A DNA stretch of 64,000 nucleotides from Opisthocomus hoazin. Lineage: Eukaryota; Chordata; Aves; Opisthocomiformes; Opisthocomidae. This document shows positions 11,273-21,755 of the stretch, one piece after another. The DNA lies in NCBI RefSeq assembly GCF_030867145.1, contig NC_134426.1, forward strand, positions 8,804,001 to 8,868,000, written 5' to 3'. Made by a program: the position numbers and the translations under genes. The notes under the pieces were generated by a model that had not been told where the DNA came from, did not search any database, and saw only the letters and a program-made list of their open reading frames with translations. The first letter of the stretch is position 1; each line of letters opens with the position of its first letter.

Positions 11273-12324
11273 CAGGGGAGAGTGTTATCTTCTCAGCTCA
11301 GCATGGTGGGGGCCTACGGTCAGTATGAACACTGACCTGCAAACTCATGATGCCCCAAGGGGGGATGAGGCAGAAGAGCCCAGTGCCTGTCCCGTGCCAA
11401 CTCCTTGCCAGCTCTGCCCTCCTACAGGTGTAATAGTTCTTCCTTACTCTGGTGGACGTTTGCCACCGTCTCCTTGAGAAGATCAACCACAGGCCTGTGT
11501 GTGCCTCTGCACCCCTGCACAGAAAGAGCCCGTTTCACGGCATTTTGGGACCTGAGCACTCTGTCCCTGTGGGCTGGGTCCATTCTCTGCAGCAAAGCGG
11601 AATCCCCACTGTGCCCCAGATTTGTGGTTGCTCCTGAGGACCTATGTGAGGAGGGTCACAGTGAGACCCCAACTCTCAGCGTTGGTTCTCCATGCTGGTC
11701 AGAGCACAGCTGTGGAAAGCCTGTGGGAGAGCAGCCTTATTTCTCTGAGTATGGGCTCACCCTTCCCAGAGTCTGGGCACCCTGCACTGGAAGTCCATGT
11801 CTCACATCCCATTTTCGTTGCGGGTCTTCTTGCCAGGGGAGCAGCTGAGACAACATCTCGTGGCCCTCAGCGCCTGTGCATGGCTGTGGACGGGCTTGTT
11901 CCTCCCCAGTCACACAAGCACACAGTGGATGAAGACAAGAAACACCCAAGGAACAAGAGGTGGGCCCTGGCTCTGCTCAAGCCAGTGGTGATGGTGGAAC
12001 AGAAAGGACCTGGAAACAGGATCAGAGAAAGAAACATCATTCATCCAACTGAGACTCCAACAGCCCTGCCCAGCCTCATCCAACTCAGACAGCCCAAGGG
12101 GTGCTTCCCTTGTGATATGGGATCTCCACCTGGAATGAAGACAATTGGAGACGCTTATCCCTGGAAAGCCACCAAAAGGACACCTGGGCTTGACCAGCAC
12201 CCTCACGTCACGTCTCCCAGTGCGGCCAGAAAGTTTTCCTAGCCCTGACTGGGCAGAGCAGGAGAGGACCAAGTGCTCCAGCTCCAGCTGTCTGAGGCTG
12301 GGGATTCAGGGAAAAAGCACCCCT
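11273..12324. other. Non-coding, nothing recognised
   Basis: Overlapping open frames in several phases (for example 11405-11848 and 11622-12242) without domain, codon bias or recognisable similarity. Confidence 0.4.
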
Positions 12325-12396
12325 TGGAGATGCTGGGGATAGAACCCAGGACCTCCCACATGCAAAGCGGGTGCTCTTCCAGTGAGCTACATCCCC
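12325..12396 (-). tRNA. tRNA-Ala (anticodon UGC)
   Basis: The minus strand folds as a full 72-nt cloverleaf: acceptor GGGGATG/CATCTCC with discriminator A, D-arm GCTC...GAGC, anticodon stem CCCGC/GTGGG with loop TTTGCAT (anticodon TGC), and T-stem CTGGG/CCCAG. The acceptor pair at position 3:70 is G-U, the known identity signal for alanyl-tRNA synthetase. The T-loop reads TTCTATC where TTCGATC or TTCAATC is usual, and the D-loop has a substitution. These changes leave open whether it is an active gene or a recent tRNA-derived copy. No T-run immediately follows on the minus strand. Confidence 0.8.
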
Positions 12397-13174
12397 TTGA
12401 CATCTGCTGGCAGAAGACACTCTCCTCCCATGACAAGTCTATGACAAGCACAGTCCTGTTGTCCTTGAGTGCCCAAGGACCCTCTGCAGAAAGCAGCACT
12501 TGAAGCCTTCAGAGACAGAGGAGGTTGGGACTGCCTCTCTGCTGCAGCCTGATCCTGGCACAGGGCTGCACTGCAGAGCTCTCCCCCTTCAACTTCTCTG
12601 CAGGGCCATGGGGCAGAAGGAGACTTTTGCTGCAGGTGCTGCTCCCACTCTCTGGCCCACTCCAGGGTGTTTCAATGGAGAGGAGCACACTCCTTCCCCC
12701 GAGCCTCCTCTGCCACCCAGGGCTACAGCCCTCTGTGTCACATCTGTCCCCAGCCCCAAAGCAGGAACAACGCAACAGGGTGAGGGAAACGCCCTTTTTG
12801 GGGTGAGGTGTCCCCAAGACAGATATCTTACACTCTCTCCTCCAGGTACCGGGCCTCCCTCTGCACCCCCCTGTGCCCCCCATCCGTGGCAGTGAGTTGA
12901 ATAGCAGGCTTCCATCTCTGTGGGGCTGGGGCTGGGGATTGGGCTCAGGGACCTTCCCACTCCTGTAGCCCTGAGGACTGCTGAGACAGCAGAGCAGTTC
13001 CCTACGACAGTCCTGACTGGAACCTCTGTGGCAGGGTGGGTGAGTTTGGGTTGACCAAATGCAGGGATGGAGTCCTTGTGGTCATACAACTGGGGTAGCT
13101 GCATTGCCCAATGCCATAAAGTTTTCCCCGCTGGGCCCCTGCCTGGCAGAGATGATCTGGGGGAATCAGTGACC
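12397..13174. other. Non-coding, nothing recognised
   Basis: GC-moderate sequence with overlapping frames on both strands (12500-12895 plus, 12589-13287 minus); neither shows a domain. Confidence 0.4.
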
Positions 13175-13321
13175 AGCAAAAGGTTGCAAGAGGAGAACCC
13201 AGTAGATTGTTGGAGCTCACGAGAGCAAGAAGTTGAAATAAGAGAACCCAGCAGCTTGTTGAGCTCATGAGCAGCAAGAAGATGCAAGACGAGAACCCAG
13301 CATCTTGTTGGAGCTCATGAG
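13175..13321. repeat. 49-bp tandem repeat, three units
   Basis: Units 13175-13223, 13224-13272 and 13273-13321, each starting AGCAA(A/G)A and containing 'gagaacccag' and 'ttgttg(g)agctca'. Unit length is constant at 49 bp with several substitutions between units. Confidence 0.9.
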
Positions 13322-14356
13322 CAGGTGTTTCTTCCTCTGGTCAAGGACTGATGGCTTGGAGGGGCTGTAGCTGGGCTGGGCAGTGCAGTCTGGTGGGGAG
13401 CAGGTTTGGGCAAGGAAACTGGGGAGAGTCGAGACACTTGTGCTGTGGACCCTGAATGTGGTGCTGAGGGGATGGAGAACACACAAACGTGTGCAATGTC
13501 ATGTGCAGAGGAAGGTACATTTGGAGAGTAAAATGACGTCGAGTGTTTGGGCTGGGGCTGTGCTGAAGACAGAGTGTGAGAGCTGATGACCTTCCTTGCT
13601 AGATCCCAGGCAAGCCACTGCTGGCATTTCTGTCCCATCTTGTGCCCTTGCCACAGGGAGGAACTGATGCTGAGGGATGTTCATGAGGGGCTCCAGAGGG
13701 ATCCCCCTGAGCTGTGTATCTCCCTGCTGATGCCCAGAGAGGAGCACGTAGGTGTTTCGTCAGTTGTTGCAGCAAAGGGGCAAAGCAGGCCAAGAAACTC
13801 TGCTCAGGACAGCATGTCACTAAACACCACTGGTGCCCAGACACTGCAGTGGATGATCCTCAGCACGGTTTTGTCAACTGTCCTGGACACATCAGAGGTC
13901 TCGCTGTGACAGACCTCTGGAGGAAGGATGCTGCCATTCAGGCCTCTGCTCCAGGGAATACCTGACCCTGAGACTGTGGAGGAGGTGGCATCTAGTCTGG
14001 GAATTGAGGACGAGGTGAAGGATGTGTGTGAGGAGGGAAGCAGGATGTGCACCATTGAGAATGACCAAGAGAGAAACAGAGTCTTTGCAGAGACCATGCA
14101 GTGGAGACATCCTGATCCCTGTGGAGATGGGAAGGAGGGACAGCTGGAGAGCACCCAAACAGAGCACTGAAAGGAGGATCCTGCCTAGGGGAAGGCTGAG
14201 GACTTGTGATGGAGGATGAAGGCCCCTTCTAAGCTGCAGATCTGCAGCTAGAGATCGGTGACAGTGCGCTAGCAAGAGATGAAAGAGCAAGTGTGGCTGG
14301 GGCAGGCTGAAAGAGGCAGAAGGCCTATGCAAAAAATACAAGGGAGAAAAACATTA
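13322..14356. other. Non-coding, nothing recognised
   Basis: No gene, RNA or repeat identified. Confidence 0.4.
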
Positions 14357-14420
14357 CGGAAAACTGGCATTGAACCAGGAACCTTTAGTCTAATGCTCTC
14401 CCAGCTGAGCTACTTAAGCC
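14357..14420 (-). pseudogene. tRNA-Phe-like pseudogene
   Basis: The minus strand reads TAGCTCAGCTGGGAGAGC, then ATTAGACT, then AAAGGTTCCTGGTTCAATGCC, closely following vertebrate tRNA-Phe (box A and box B both clear). About 8-10 bases that would carry the GAA anticodon and the 3' side of the anticodon stem are missing, so it cannot decode. The acceptor stem is also degraded. Confidence 0.65.
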
Positions 14421-14624
14421 TTGCTCTGCTGAAACAGCCCTTCTCCCTGTGCCACCCATGGCAGCCCACAGGCTGAAACACACGAACGCTCTGCAGGGGA
14501 AAAGCAGAGCTTCTCCCTGGGAAAAGCTGTGCCCAGACCCAGGCAGAGGGGACCTGCCCGCTCTATGACTCCATGGCCAGGTGGGCTCCAGTTTTGGGTG
14601 GATGCCAGCTTACACTGGGCACGT

Positions 14625-14826
14625 GTCACTCTGAGAGTGACAGAGCCCTGGAACAGGCTGCCCAGAGGGGTGGTGGAGCCTCCTTCTCTGGACATATTCA
14701 AGACCCGCCTGGACAAGGTCCTGTACATCCTGCTGTAGGTGACCCTGCTTAGGCAAGGGGGTTGGACTAGATGACCCACAGAGGTCCCTTCCAACCCCTA
14801 CCATTCTGTGATTCTGTGCTTCTGTG
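14625..14826 (+). mobile_element. CR1 LINE 3' end
   Basis: Plus-strand CR1: 'ccctggaacaggctgccc', 'tctggacatattcaagac', 'ggttggactagatgaccc', ending 'ccattctgtgattctgtg', the terminal octamer repeat. 5'-truncated. Confidence 0.95.
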
Positions 14827-15404
14827 GTGTTACTGTGGGTGGCCAAGGATATGCCCATTCTCCCTCTGGCCCTCAGATGATGCTCACAAAAGATGTGGGT
14901 GTTCTCAGAGTTTTTCCATCAGAGCTTGCAAACTCTTGCCCACATCTTCGACCCCCTCTGGCACCTCAGTCATCACAAAGAGTCTGTATGTGAGCACCTG
15001 AGTTTCCACTGAAGAAAGGTAAGGAGCTCAGAATTGGGGCTCACATACTGAAAACTCTTTCATGCATGCCCAAACTGAACCAAGAGGATTCTCAGCTTCT
15101 CTGGGGCTGCAGGGTCAATGGGGGGAGCTGAATCCCTCTTCAACCCACGGGCTTATTGGTCAGGATGAGATGCCTGCACATCTTCAGCTGATTCCTTGCC
15201 CTACAGAGGGGAAGCCAACCCCCTCCCTGCCCCTGTCAGTGTGTCCTTTTTGTTATGGGTCAAGAATATCAGTGTCCAAAGAGGAATAGTGTTGCCTATT
15301 GTAGAGGACCATATTCTTCTAGGGAAATCCATGCTGTGGGACTCAGTCTCTCTGCGCTGCTGGTCATTATTTCAAGTGACTTGAAGCCATGCTCACCAGG
15401 GTGC
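14827..15404. other. Non-coding, nothing recognised
   Basis: Only short open frames; no similarity to other parts of the window seen. Confidence 0.4.
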
Positions 15405-15949
15405 ATTTAAGGAGCTGTCAGCCCCAGAGCCTCAGCGACATCTCCAATGAGCCCAGAAGGGGAACAGAAAGTGGGCTGGTCCTCTGCTGTTGAGCTGGGC
15501 TGGGCTGCTGGGATGGAGGGAGCTCATGGCAACCAAGCAGCGCTGCAGAGAGACAGCTCTGTCCAGGAGCAGCTCCTCTGCGAAGCACAGCAGGGCTGAG
15601 GGCACTGCCTGCAGACAGCGAGGGGAGAGGAGCGAGGCAGAGAGAGGTTAACGGCAGTCTGGGGTGGAAGGACAGAGAAGAGCTTACTTGGAGAAAAATC
15701 TGAAGAACCCTTACTAAGGTAGGTCTTTGGCTGCAGGGCAATGCAGCTGCGGTCATTGGAACAATGTCCTAAAGCTGGCACAAATCACAGCCTGTGGGAT
15801 CTTCTGGAGGTCTTGCAGTTTCTCCAGAGTAGAGGAAAAGGTCGTGGTCTGCAGCACAGCTTCTCTGTGCCCCATCAGAGGGACGGGGCATGTCAGCTGC
15901 CTGCACTAGGGGATGGCTGCAGGGTGTGAAGCCGGGTGTGCACCCAGGG
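15405..15949 (+). promoter_or_regulatory. Conserved upstream block of olfactory-receptor unit 1
   Basis: Strongly similar to 31010-31545 upstream of the second receptor: 'ctgagctgggctgggctgct' versus 'ctgagctgggctgggctcct', 'gcagagagacagctctg' and 'gagggcactgcctg' in both. It lies about 2.6 kb before the coding exon. The position suits a promoter and 5' untranslated exon, which receptor genes usually have, but no start site can be fixed. A solo LTR interrupts the block right after this segment. Confidence 0.5.
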
Positions 15950-16598
15950 TGTTGTTCTAAGGAATAAAAAAGGGGAATCAAAATGTGAAATGATAATTGA
16001 AATTGATCAGACTATTGCAGCTGTAGGTATTGTTGTCAAGCCCTGCCCTCATTACAGTTAAAAGTTTCATAATCTTGTAAGCTTACAATTAACTATAGTA
16101 CATTTAGAGAAAATAAGAAACAGGATTTTGAATAATGTGTTATTGTTTCATAAGAAGGATGCAGCTGTCCAAAGTAGAACCAGAGAGTGGTAAATTGTAA
16201 GAATATCTAACGAGCTGTGAAGAACAGGTGAGATTGCCAAAAGAAACGGGTAACCAGGGGAAAGGTAATTCTGGCATGGGGAGATTACAACCACCAGCTC
16301 ATGGACCACCTACCCCGATTGTAACCCAGATTAAATAGATGAAGAAATGGAGCATGCGTACTAACTTACATGCGGGAAGAAGAGTCATTAACCAATCATT
16401 CCACAGAATAACAATGCATATGTATTAGGGAGTTGAATATGTTAATGCTTTGTGCATAAATGTCAATTTGTGAACGAGATGTGCTGTCTTGCGACAGACA
16501 CCCGTATCTGTGCAAATATGCAACACAATACCTCTGCTCTGGGTGTAGATTAGCATATTGCACACCGGCTAAACAAACCCCGATTTTGGGGGACAACA
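15950..16598 (+). mobile_element. Solo LTR with 4-bp target duplication
   Basis: 649 bp bounded by perfect inverted termini TGTTGT (15950-15955) and ACAACA (16593-16598), flanked by AGGG on both sides (15946-15949 and 16599-16602). A 4-bp duplication suits a class I (gammaretrovirus-like) ERV. No internal viral genes. It split the upstream region of receptor unit 1. Relatives lie at 2071, 21221 (minus), 38387 and, truncated, at 49688. Confidence 0.9.
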
Positions 16599-18080
16599 AG
16601 GGCTGCTCAGGGCTGTCCTTCTAAGCAGGGTCCCTGCACCCCACGGAGATGTGTTGCTGTGAGAGGGACTCTGCTACCTGCCAGGGTCAGCACTCAGCCT
16701 GCCCAGGGACCTCCCCACGGTGGGGCAGGGAGAAGATGCGGGTGGGAGAAGCAACTCCAGGCAGGAGGGTGCTCTTCTGCTGTCAAGAGGGTGCTGCCTG
16801 GGTCAGGGCTGCTTACAGCTCCAGATGACTGCCAGGACATTTCCGAGGGCACTTTTCAAGGAGAAGGTCAAGGCAGGGATTACTACAAAGAGATGAGCTT
16901 TTCTGAGTCTGTTTTCAGTTTCCTGCTTTTAAAGGATTTGGAAAAGGAGCTGTCACGCTTCACCAAGTCTCTGAGACTTGTGGGCTGTAACGTTGAGTGA
17001 TGAGTAAGTCTTACAGGAACCCACTAAAGTGACTAATTTCCACTGGTCTGTGATACTGTTATCGTTACCTTGTTCGTGCTGTCAGGCTCTCTGGGGATGG
17101 GAATTGCTGCAGCCAAGTCAGGCACCAGTGTTGTGATTCCTCCCGTGCACGTGTGTCCATGGGAATGAAGTGTCCAAGCTTTCCTCTAACCTGTAGGGCT
17201 GTGGGTGGAGTAGTCTGGGGACTGGGGAAGGAGCTGAGTCTCTCTTATTGAGCTATCTTCAGCAAGACACTTGGGTATCTCCTTGGGGTGTCCTTCCTAG
17301 CTGTGAGCTTCCCTTCGTGATGCGAATGTTTCCTGTAGCATCTTGGTCTTATCCGAATGCCCCATGGAGAACTGCAGAGATGCCACAACTGAGGAAATGC
17401 TGTGTGTCCTTGGTGAGAAGCGGGGTGCTGACACCTTGCTGAGGTACCGTAAAATGGTGAAACTTTAAGTGACCTGTCCACTCTCAGCAGTGTCTGGTTT
17501 CTTTTCAGGGTAAGACAAGAATGTGATTGTCCTTTGACACCCACAAGTGCAAGAGCAGGGCACTTTGGAATAATCTTATCCATTCTCCCCTCACCTCACC
17601 CTTAGCCACAGAGAATCCCTTTGTCTCTTAGGTCTTACAGTCTCTAGCTCAAAGTGCAGCAGAAAAGCTGGGGATTGCTGACTGCAGAAAACCAAGCATG
17701 ATGTCTGGGTAGGAAAAGGTTCTCCAAAACTCCTTTCTAACCCTCACATTCTTTACAACTGGGAGTGCAGATGCTAACAAGTCTCTCTGTGTAAGGCGTG
17801 GTTTACTCTGATGAATTCTGAATATCCAACCCAGTCCCCCTGTCCCATTCCCATGTACCCACTCCAGCAGCACAGGGATGACCTCTTGAGAGCCTGCTCG
17901 CAGACACCTGGCTACTCACAGCCCAAGGAGCCAGCACAAAATAAAGCTCAAGTCAGGGACCTGAATGCAGGCTTCCCCCTGAAAAGGAAACCATGTGGAA
18001 GTGTCAGAGCGACAGAGCAATGGCATTGGTTTTGCTAAAAGAAGCATGTCCTCACTTGGCACTGTCTTTTCCTTTTTCAG
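16599..18080 (+). other. Upstream and intron region of receptor unit 1
   Basis: Collinear with 31546-33332 of unit 2 ('gagggtgctgcctgggtcag' versus 'gagggtgctgtgtgggtcag'; 'gctttcctctaacctgt' and 'ggtatctccttgg' also shared). It ends in a pyrimidine tract and AG at 18079-18080, a good 3' splice site just before the coding exon. Confidence 0.6.
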
Positions 18081-18106
18081 CAGTGCCCCATGTCCAGAGG
18101 CAGCAA

Positions 18107-19040
18107 ATGTCCAACGGCAGATCCATCAACCAGTTCCTCCTCCTGGCATTCACAGACACACGGGAGCTGCAGCTCTTGCACTTCTGGCTCCTCCTGGCCA
18201 TCTACTTGGCTGCCCTCCTCAGCAATGGCCTCATCATCACTGCCATAATCTATGACCATTGCCTCCACACACCCATGTACTTCTTCCTCCTCAACCTCTC
18301 TGTTCTTGACCTGGGCTCCGTCTCTACCACCCTCCCCAAATCCATGGCTGATTCCCTCTGGGACTCCAGGACCATCTCCTATGCAGGATGTGCAGCACAA
18401 GTCTTTCTGTTAGTCTTTTTGATCTCAACAGAGTTTTCTCTGCTCACCATCATGGCCTATGACCGCTATGCTGCCATCTACAAACCCCTGCACTATGGGT
18501 TCCTCCTGGGCAGCAGCACTTGTCTCAAAATGGCTGCAGCTGCCTGGGGCAGTGGGTTTCTCAATGCTGTGCTGCACACTGTCAATACATTTTCCATACC
18601 CCTCTGCAAGGGCAATACTGTGGACCAGTTCTTCTGTGAAATCCCTCATATCCTCAAGCTCTCCTGCTCACATGCCTACCTCAGAGAAGTTGGCTTTGTC
18701 ATGTTTGGTGCTTTTGTATTTTGGTGGTGTTTTGTTTGCATTGTGCTGTCCTATGTGCAGATCTTCAGGGCTGTGCTGAGGATCCCCTCTGAGCAGGGAC
18801 GGCACAAAGCCTTTTCCACGTGCCTCCCTCACCTGGCTGTGGTCTCCCTATTTATCAGCACTGGCGTATTTTCCTACCTGAATCCCCCCCTCCATCTCCT
18901 CCCCATCCTTGGACCTGGTGGTGGCTGTCCTGTACGTGGTGTTTCCTCCAGCAGTGAACCCCCTCCTCTACAGCATGAGGAACAAGGAGCTCATGAATTC
19001 CCTGAAGAAAGTGATGACTGTATTTTTTCAGAAAAATTAA
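18107..19040 (+). pseudogene. Olfactory receptor, OR14-like, frameshifted
   Basis: Seven-transmembrane odorant receptor of the OR14-like group that is greatly expanded in birds; it would signal through G(olf) in the olfactory neuron membrane. The start MSNGRSINQF at 18107 aligns with the second receptor and follows a splice acceptor at 18080; an upstream in-frame ATG at 17993 lies before that acceptor. Seen in order: TM1 with LSNGLII (usual GN motif altered), PMYFFLLNLS, the loop-1 cysteine (GCAAQ), MAYDRYAAIYKPLHY (the usual AIC cysteine is Tyr), and RHKAFSTCLPHL. At 18884-18890 a run of seven C (six in the second receptor) shifts the frame, so PPAVNPLLYSMRN is read out of phase; the original frame would end at TAA 19038-19040. 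One extra C is the only lesion, so a recent pseudogene or an assembly error are both possible. A poly(A) signal follows at 19263. Confidence 0.85.
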
Positions 19041-21220
19041 ACCCTCTATATTCTTCTGGAAATTACTCATAATGTAACTTCTCATAGCCGCAGCCTGTTT
19101 TCCACCATTTGTTTGGGGGTTTTTTGTTTGGTTTGATTTTTTTTTTTCCTAATTGTGATATTTTCCACAAAGAGATGTCATTAGTTGTACCATTTCTACA
19201 CCAGTATCTATCATTCTTGTGTGACCCAGAGACTTTCAGGACTCACAGTCTCTCTCTATTTAAATAAAGTACCCTGCACTGACTGGTTTGTCCAAGATCC
19301 TTCCTCAGACCTTTTCTGGAACCGCAGGGACAGTGCATTTGTGCAGAGGTGGAGAGGAAGAGCATCCCAGCACAGCAGCACGACCAGGGATAACCAGTGC
19401 TTACTCTTTCCAAAGCTGTCCTTTCCATCTCCACTTGCTGCTTCTGAGCCCTTCTGTTAGTTTCAGGCCTGAGTGCTCCTATAGTTTGGTCATAATCCTG
19501 CATTTAAAAGTCCTCTGACCACAAGCCAGGACAGGCAATGGGCATTTTTGTGACAGAGGTGGCCTCCATAACAGCAGTTCTATCATGAAAGGGGATCTGC
19601 TGAGTGCAGTGACTGAAGGCTTAGATCTTTCAAAGTTGCTCTCAAGAACATGTCCAAGGAACAGACTCTGAAGAGGCTCGTTGTGTTGCTTGTTTCTCCA
19701 TGGGCTCAGTGTGATGAGATCAGGGTCCCTGTATAGTTATTAGGGAGTGAGGACTGGTTCAGGCATTACTTGTTAGTGTCCAGCAGCCATGCAGGTGGTG
19801 AATGGTCTCCAGTCAACCCGTCTGGGACACTAGTATGTGTTAGTGCTGATTGTAGATGAGTGTTTTCTTGGAGTGAATTGAGAGTTTCTAGAATCTGGTG
19901 ATGGCAGAGTAACATCTGCACACCTCCATAGACTTCTTCCTGGCCAAGCCGTCCTCCCTGATGACCTGCTATGGCTCCAAGGGTCTCGACAGTACTTAGA
20001 GACTTTAAGAGCCCTGACCAAACTCATAGAGGACCTCCACCCAATCCCGCTGCCCAGGGGCCCAGGGGCTTTCTTTAAGCTCAGGCCTGGGCCTTCAGTC
20101 CCTGTCTGACACATGATGCAGTAGCACTGATCTGGCTTTAGCCATGCCTTGCTGTGGAGCCTGTTCATCCGGACTCAGATGCAGAGACTGATATCCTTGC
20201 TGTGTCCTGGATCTGTGTTGCCACTATGGACCTGCCTGGCTATCACTTGACTGCATCTGACCCTGCTTACACGCATCAGCCTGACCCTGACTTGTGTATT
20301 GACTTCCGTGGGGCCTTAGCCCTGACTGATCCTCACAAACCTGGCTGTGACCTGGAAACTTGTTTGACCCTGGTTGCCATCCCCAGCCTACTCTGCTCAC
20401 CTCACTCAGTTGTTGTGGGATGAGACCCAGGCTGGCAAGGCCGCTGCCCTGCTCCCTTGTTCGCTGTGTTAAGCCCCTTGGTTCCTGGCTCCCTATCCCT
20501 GAGGGTGCAGCCACCCTCTCTGCATCCTGGCACAGGCCTTGTTGACCTGGAAGAAGAAAGTCCTTCTGGTTCTGCTTCTACAGATGTGAAAGACCTGGAA
20601 AGGACATACTGTGCACCAAGCATCCCTTTAGGCATGTAGGATTTTGAATCCATTTACTGAGAAGAGGCAGAGCAGAAGCCAGGTCCTAAGGTAGAAGAGA
20701 AAGGAGAAGATGTTGCTTCCTTGTTTGTTTTTTTAAGTAAATGAAATGGTGAGTGGTCCCATCTTTGGGGGCTGTCAAAATGACATGCCCTTCTTTGGAT
20801 GTGAACAGGACTTTCAGGCGAAATGGGAGCCGTTTCCAGGAGCCATCCTGACCATGTCTTCCCTCTGTGGAATTGTTGGGATGGGGGTCCTTTCCTTCAG
20901 GTTTGCATGTTCCCATGGCAGATTCGTGCAGCTCATCACAATACTCCAGCTCCTTGGCTTTTCTATGATCGTGTCCAGGTCAGCAGCATTGCACATACCC
21001 ATGCAGCTGTCTCCCATGAGTTGCAGGTCCCTGTGGTTCCTCAGGCTTACCTGTATGCTGGGCACATGGATTGAGGGCCTTGGGAAGAAGTCAGCTGTGG
21101 ACTGAGGGCAGAGGGCAAATGGAGGAAATGGTGAAGCATGAAGGCATCTGCAAAGACCCTCATCACCCATGTGTGGTGAACAGTGCTTGTTTCTGCAGGC
21201 AGAGACTTCACTGCCAGCCT
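19041..21220. other. Downstream of receptor 1, nothing coding recognised
   Basis: Contains AATAAA at 19263-19268, a T-rich tract at 19118-19150, and a stretch near 20220-20360 with recurring CTGACCCTG-like words. Short frames only. The conserved block found downstream of receptor 2 (34705-35315) is not evident here. Confidence 0.4.
19263..19268 (+). terminator. Poly(A) signal for receptor 1
   Basis: AATAAA 223 bp after the ancestral stop; the second receptor has one at a matching distance (210 bp). Confidence 0.5.
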
Positions 21221-21755
21221 TGTTGTCCCCCAAATTAGGGTTCTTTTACCTGGTGTAAGAAAAGCCAATCAACATACAGAGTCAAGATATTCATTTACTT
21301 CACGTCTGCGCAGAGATGGTTGCTAGGTGGCAACTCCACAAAGCTACCACATTTTGCCTAACACATGGTTAACGTTTATAGATTTCGAGCGTCAGTTATC
21401 AGAACTTTTGTAATTGTGCTTAATCACCCTCTTTCCCATTGGTGCTTTAATGTCTTGTGTTTGTTTAAAGTCACAGTATCCATTCTTTTTTGCTGTTCAT
21501 GTTCCATGAGGAAGGGGCTTTTTTTTGGTAGAGAGCTTTTGCTACTTGAGGGTGAGTTTTCTAACATGCTAATTAGGATTGTTCAATCATACTTGAAGTA
21601 GTCTTCTCTTTATCGGCAGTTTTGTTGCACTTAGTACCTTGTTTTAATTACAGCTGTGACTCTTTAAGGCTGTCATGCTAGTCCTTATCAGTTTCTTGTA
21701 TGCTTTTGCTATCCTCCTCTTAGTTTTTTGTCATCAATCCCTTAGCCTGGAAATT
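21221..21755 (-). mobile_element. LTR of the TGTTGT family, minus strand
   Basis: Starts TGTTGTCCCCCAAATTAGGG, the complement of the U5 end seen at 16580-16598, followed by 'acctggtgtaag', matching 'acaccaggtaaa' at 38860. The far end near 'cccttagcctgg' resembles the complement of the family's 'ctaaggaat' start, but the terminal bases are eroded, so the right limit is approximate. Confidence 0.55.

Noticed and set aside
11405..12242. Overlapping plus-strand frames of 147 and 206 codons
   Set aside because: Different phases overlap, with no domain, no codon preference and no paralogue in the window to support coding.
12589..13287. Minus-strand frame of 232 codons
   Set aside because: Runs across the 49-bp tandem repeat and carries no recognisable motif; likely chance in GC-moderate DNA.
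20746..21105. 119-codon plus-strand frame with hydrophobic segments
   Set aside because: No receptor or other membrane-protein motif; overlaps an equally long minus-strand frame.
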